DNA from: Nitrospiria bacterium
Lineage (GTDB): Bacteria; Nitrospirota; Nitrospiria; JACQBZ01
Reading direction: 5' to 3'
Length of the DNA: 8,626 nt
Assembly (NCBI GenBank): GCA_919901335.1
Contig: CAKKOZ010000043.1
Coordinates: 1-8,626 of the forward strand
Below are positions 6,466 to 8,626 of this stretch, piece after piece. The position numbers and the translations under genes are program-made. The notes below the pieces were generated by a model. It did not search any database. It was not told where the DNA came from and was given only the letters and a program-made list of their open reading frames with translations. How positions within the stretch are numbered: position 1 is the stretch's first letter; each line of letters starts with the position of its first letter.

Positions 6466-7455
6466 ATGTCGAGCCATAGCCCAATCCAATGGACCGAAGA
6501 CGCTCTAAAGAGCGTCGAGAAAGCGCCTCTGTTCTTGCGCGGGATGGTGAAAAAACTGGCCGAGAAGAAGGCGCGGGACATGGGCCTGACCCATATTACG
6601 GCCGAACAGTTGACCCAGTGGAAGAACGAGTCCATGGGCGCGATGGGCGGCGAAAAGGGTCTGCAAGAGGCGGCCGATCAGATGGCCAAGGGCCATCTTC
6701 CCTGGACGCTTGCGGCGCGCGAACGACTGGCAACGGTCCCGGTCTTTATGCGGGACATGGTGCGTCAGATCGCGGAAGAGGTCGCGATCGAACGCGGTCA
6801 TATGGAAGTGAATGTCGAGCTGCTGCAGAAAGTTGAAGCCCTGGGTGAGTTCGAGGATAAAAATCATCGGGAGACGATGCGCTGGACGGAAGGCGCGACG
6901 GCCCGGTTGATGAAAAAGATCGAAAGCGCGCCGGCCGTGGCGGCCGACTTTGTGTCCCAGATGCTCAAGAGCGATGCCGAGGACCTGGCCCGGTCCAAAG
7001 GTTTTACCGAGATGACGGAAGAAAACCTGAATACCGTCTGGGAGTCGCCGAAGGAAGAGGTTAAATGGTCCGAAGAGGCCTGGCGCCGGCTCCAGACCTC
7101 GCCCGATTTTGTCCGCAGCGGGATCAAAAAGGCGGCCGAGCGGCGCGCCCGAAAAGACGGGGCTAAGGAGATTTCCTCCGAGATGTTGACGCGCTACCGG
7201 AATCAGGCGATGATGAAGGCCGTGATGCGGATACGAAAGCTCGGCTTCAACGAGCTGACCTTCGACGCGTTTGACGCCGCCAAAGAGAAAGTGAAACGCC
7301 TCCAGGGAAACGAGCAGGCCGATAAACGGCTGGGCGAGATCCGTGATTTTATGACGAAACGCACCGAGAAACCGGGCGAAGTGCTCGGCGATGAGCTCAT
7401 GACCCGGTTCCGGAAATTTCTCAAAGGCGGGGGCGAGCTAAAGATCGACGAATGA
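6466..7455 (+). CDS. PCP_red-domain repeat protein (four tandem modules plus a half-module)
   Basis: A 329-residue, highly charged, helical, soluble protein with no signal peptide and no cysteine. It consists of repeats of a module known from the C-terminus of the protochlorophyllide reductase ChlB/BchB subunit (PCP_red family), of general form W-(T/S)-x-x-A-x-x-x-(L/V)-x-x-x-P-x-F-x-R, then a basic helix, then A-(R/I)-x-x-G and a short ITxE-type helix. Modules begin at Trp9, Trp80, Trp140 and Trp201. The third has lost the P-x-F-x-R part (SAPAVAADFV). A fifth partial copy may be present at about 250-277 (RIRKLGFNELTFDAFDAAKE). The catalytic parts of ChlB, including its cluster and substrate sites, are absent, so it is not a protochlorophyllide reductase and that annotation would be misleading. 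Its function is unknown; a binding or scaffold role is possible. The ATG is supported by AGAGG 7 nt upstream. Its stop overlaps the next gene's start. Confidence 0.85.
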   Translation: MSSHSPIQWTEDALKSVEKAPLFLRGMVKKLAEKKARDMGLTHITAEQLTQWKNESMGAMGGEKGLQEAADQMAKGHLPWTLAARERLATVPVFMRDMVRQIAEEVAIERGHMEVNVELLQKVEALGEFEDKNHRETMRWTEGATARLMKKIESAPAVAADFVSQMLKSDAEDLARSKGFTEMTEENLNTVWESPKEEVKWSEEAWRRLQTSPDFVRSGIKKAAERRARKDGAKEISSEMLTRYRNQAMMKAVMRIRKLGFNELTFDAFDAAKEKVKRLQGNEQADKRLGEIRDFMTKRTEKPGEVLGDELMTRFRKFLKGGGELKIDE

Positions 7456-8626
7456 TGAGGCAAATAGGCCATCTTCGATTCATCATTGCCACGCTGATCG
7501 TGATCGCACTCCTTGCGATCTTTCCGAATCCAGCCCAGGCCATTCCGGCTTTTTCAAGAACCCATCAGGTTCCCTGCTCGCTCTGCCACGTCGGGTTCCC
7601 GAAACTGAACGCGTTCGGGATACATTTCATGATGCGCGGTTACCGCATGCATGAAGAAGAGGGGAAATACCTGTGGGATCAACCCATCCCGCTTTCGGGA
7701 CGGATCAATCTTTTTTATCAAAACACCAATATGAACTGGAGCCCGGAATCGCGTCAAGGTATCAGCGGACTTCCGCCTCCGGTGGATATAAAGAGCAGCG
7801 GCCTCGGTATCGAGAACTGGCAGCTCATGGCCGGAGGCACCCTGGCACCCCGCATCTCTTTTATGGCCCAGATCGTGGGCCTGGTGGAACGATTCGGGCC
7901 GGATACGACGGATGAGCTGGCCCCGCCCACGTTGTCGAAACCGATCGAAGCGTTGCATGCAGGAGGTCTTCAACTCACGTCGGGTACGACGGTCGCATCG
8001 GATACCTTCAAGACCGATATCCAGACCGAGAACCTGCTTGTTCAGTTCGACGATCTTTTGCCGGACAGCCGGCTGAATGTTCGATTGGGCAAGTATCACG
8101 TGGACAACCATTTTCTCTCCACATCGCATCGCCTGACGCAGGCGGGATATCTGATCCAGATCCAGTCCGTTTTAGGCCCCACGATTGAACCGACGTCGGT
8201 GGGCGCGGAGTTGAACGGAACGGTGCCGATCGGGCTTCATTATTTTGTAGGTGTTCGAAATTATGGTCCGGAGTACGATTCGAAGGAAGACAACGAGAGG
8301 CGTCTGGGGGCCTATTACGTCCTGGCCAATCAGGCCGTCATGGGCCAGACGATCAGTTTTATCGTGAATACCGACCGCGTGGGGGACGCCAACAGCAACC
8401 AAGATGATCATACCCTGGGATACGGGGCGGCTCTGGATCTGCAGCTGGGGAATCTCAACGTCATCCCCGGTCTTTTTGGGTATCGGGAAGGTCCGGATAT
8501 TCGCAGCGGCGACCGACTCCAGATCGCCAGCGGGACCGTGGAGGCGATCTATCCCATCCGCCCGAACCTCCTGGGAACCCTGCGGTATGATTTTCATAGA
8601 CGAAATCTTCAAAGCGATTCGCTGGA
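7452..8626 (+). CDS. Fused monoheme c-type cytochrome/outer-membrane beta-barrel protein (Cyc2-like), 3' truncated by window edge
   Basis: An open frame runs without a stop from the ATG at 7452 to the window edge (391 codons plus 2 nt). A Sec signal peptide (MMRQIGHLRF, then a hydrophobic stretch, with AQA-I cleavage after residue 30) leads directly into IPAFSRTHQVPCSLCHVGFP. The CSLCH at 42-46 is a covalent heme c site. The following LNAFGIHFMMRGY completes the pattern P-x-F-(A/S)-R-x6-C-x2-C-H-x2-F-P-x-L-N-x-F-G seen in fused cytochrome-porins, the superfamily that includes the iron oxidase Cyc2. The rest alternates polar and hydrophobic residues in strand-like blocks, as expected of an outer-membrane barrel. 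A role in moving electrons across the outer membrane is inferred from the architecture; the donor is unknown, and many members are not iron oxidases. The ATG overlaps the preceding TGA (ATGA), with only a weak purine-rich region upstream, suggesting translational coupling. A second ATG at 7455 is an equally possible start. Confidence 0.88.
   Translation, partial: MMRQIGHLRFIIATLIVIALLAIFPNPAQAIPAFSRTHQVPCSLCHVGFPKLNAFGIHFMMRGYRMHEEEGKYLWDQPIPLSGRINLFYQNTNMNWSPESRQGISGLPPPVDIKSSGLGIENWQLMAGGTLAPRISFMAQIVGLVERFGPDTTDELAPPTLSKPIEALHAGGLQLTSGTTVASDTFKTDIQTENLLVQFDDLLPDSRLNVRLGKYHVDNHFLSTSHRLTQAGYLIQIQSVLGPTIEPTSVGAELNGTVPIGLHYFVGVRNYGPEYDSKEDNERRLGAYYVLANQAVMGQTISFIVNTDRVGDANSNQDDHTLGYGAALDLQLGNLNVIPGLFGYREGPDIRSGDRLQIASGTVEAIYPIRPNLLGTLRYDFHRRNLQSDSL

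Noticed and set aside
6466..7455. Annotation as protochlorophyllide reductase, implying a phototroph
   Set aside because: Only the small C-terminal module is repeated. The catalytic subunit body and cysteines are absent, and no other chlorophyll gene is present.

Overview
This is a GC-rich, gene-dense bacterial window with short intergenic gaps and no rRNA, tRNA, CRISPR array or complete insertion sequence. The best guess for the source is a Gram-negative chemolithotroph-like bacterium of the Nitrospirota type (Nitrospira, Leptospirillum or Manganitrophus relatives). That guess rests on a fused c-type cytochrome/outer-membrane barrel protein, a secreted cupredoxin-like protein and a stand-alone protein built from PCP_red repeats with no photosynthesis genes in view. 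It is an inference from gene content, not a proof.

Left part, minus strand (1-2315). The window opens with the first 40 codons of a flavin reductase-like protein. Upstream of it, and read in the same direction, is a compact three-gene operon: a small three-helix membrane protein of unknown function, a GNAT acetyltransferase and an M20-family metallopeptidase of the PepT type. The operon has a near-consensus sigma-70 promoter (TTGACA, 17 nt, TATAGT). The peptidase probably starts at a GTG only 4 nt after the acetyltransferase stop codon.

Middle, plus strand (2341-5508). A divergent promoter drives a full-length MsbA-like ABC exporter. It is followed after 42 nt by the essential ribosome-assembly GTPase Der, whose start has no visible Shine-Dalgarno sequence.

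Right part, plus strand (5548-8626). This is the most unusual region. First comes a secreted protein with an amicyanin-spaced copper motif (Cys-x2-His-x2-Met) and a C-terminal beta-sandwich domain. Next is a 67-bp GC-rich palindromic element flanked by a perfect 7-bp direct repeat, lying directly against the -35 box of the following promoter. That promoter drives a 329-residue protein made of four tandem PCP_red-like modules plus a fifth half-module. Its stop codon overlaps the start of a Cyc2-like fused monoheme cytochrome-porin, which runs off the right edge. The overlap suggests translational coupling between a cytoplasmic helical repeat protein and an outer-membrane electron-transfer protein. 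This is the best candidate in the window for an undescribed system.
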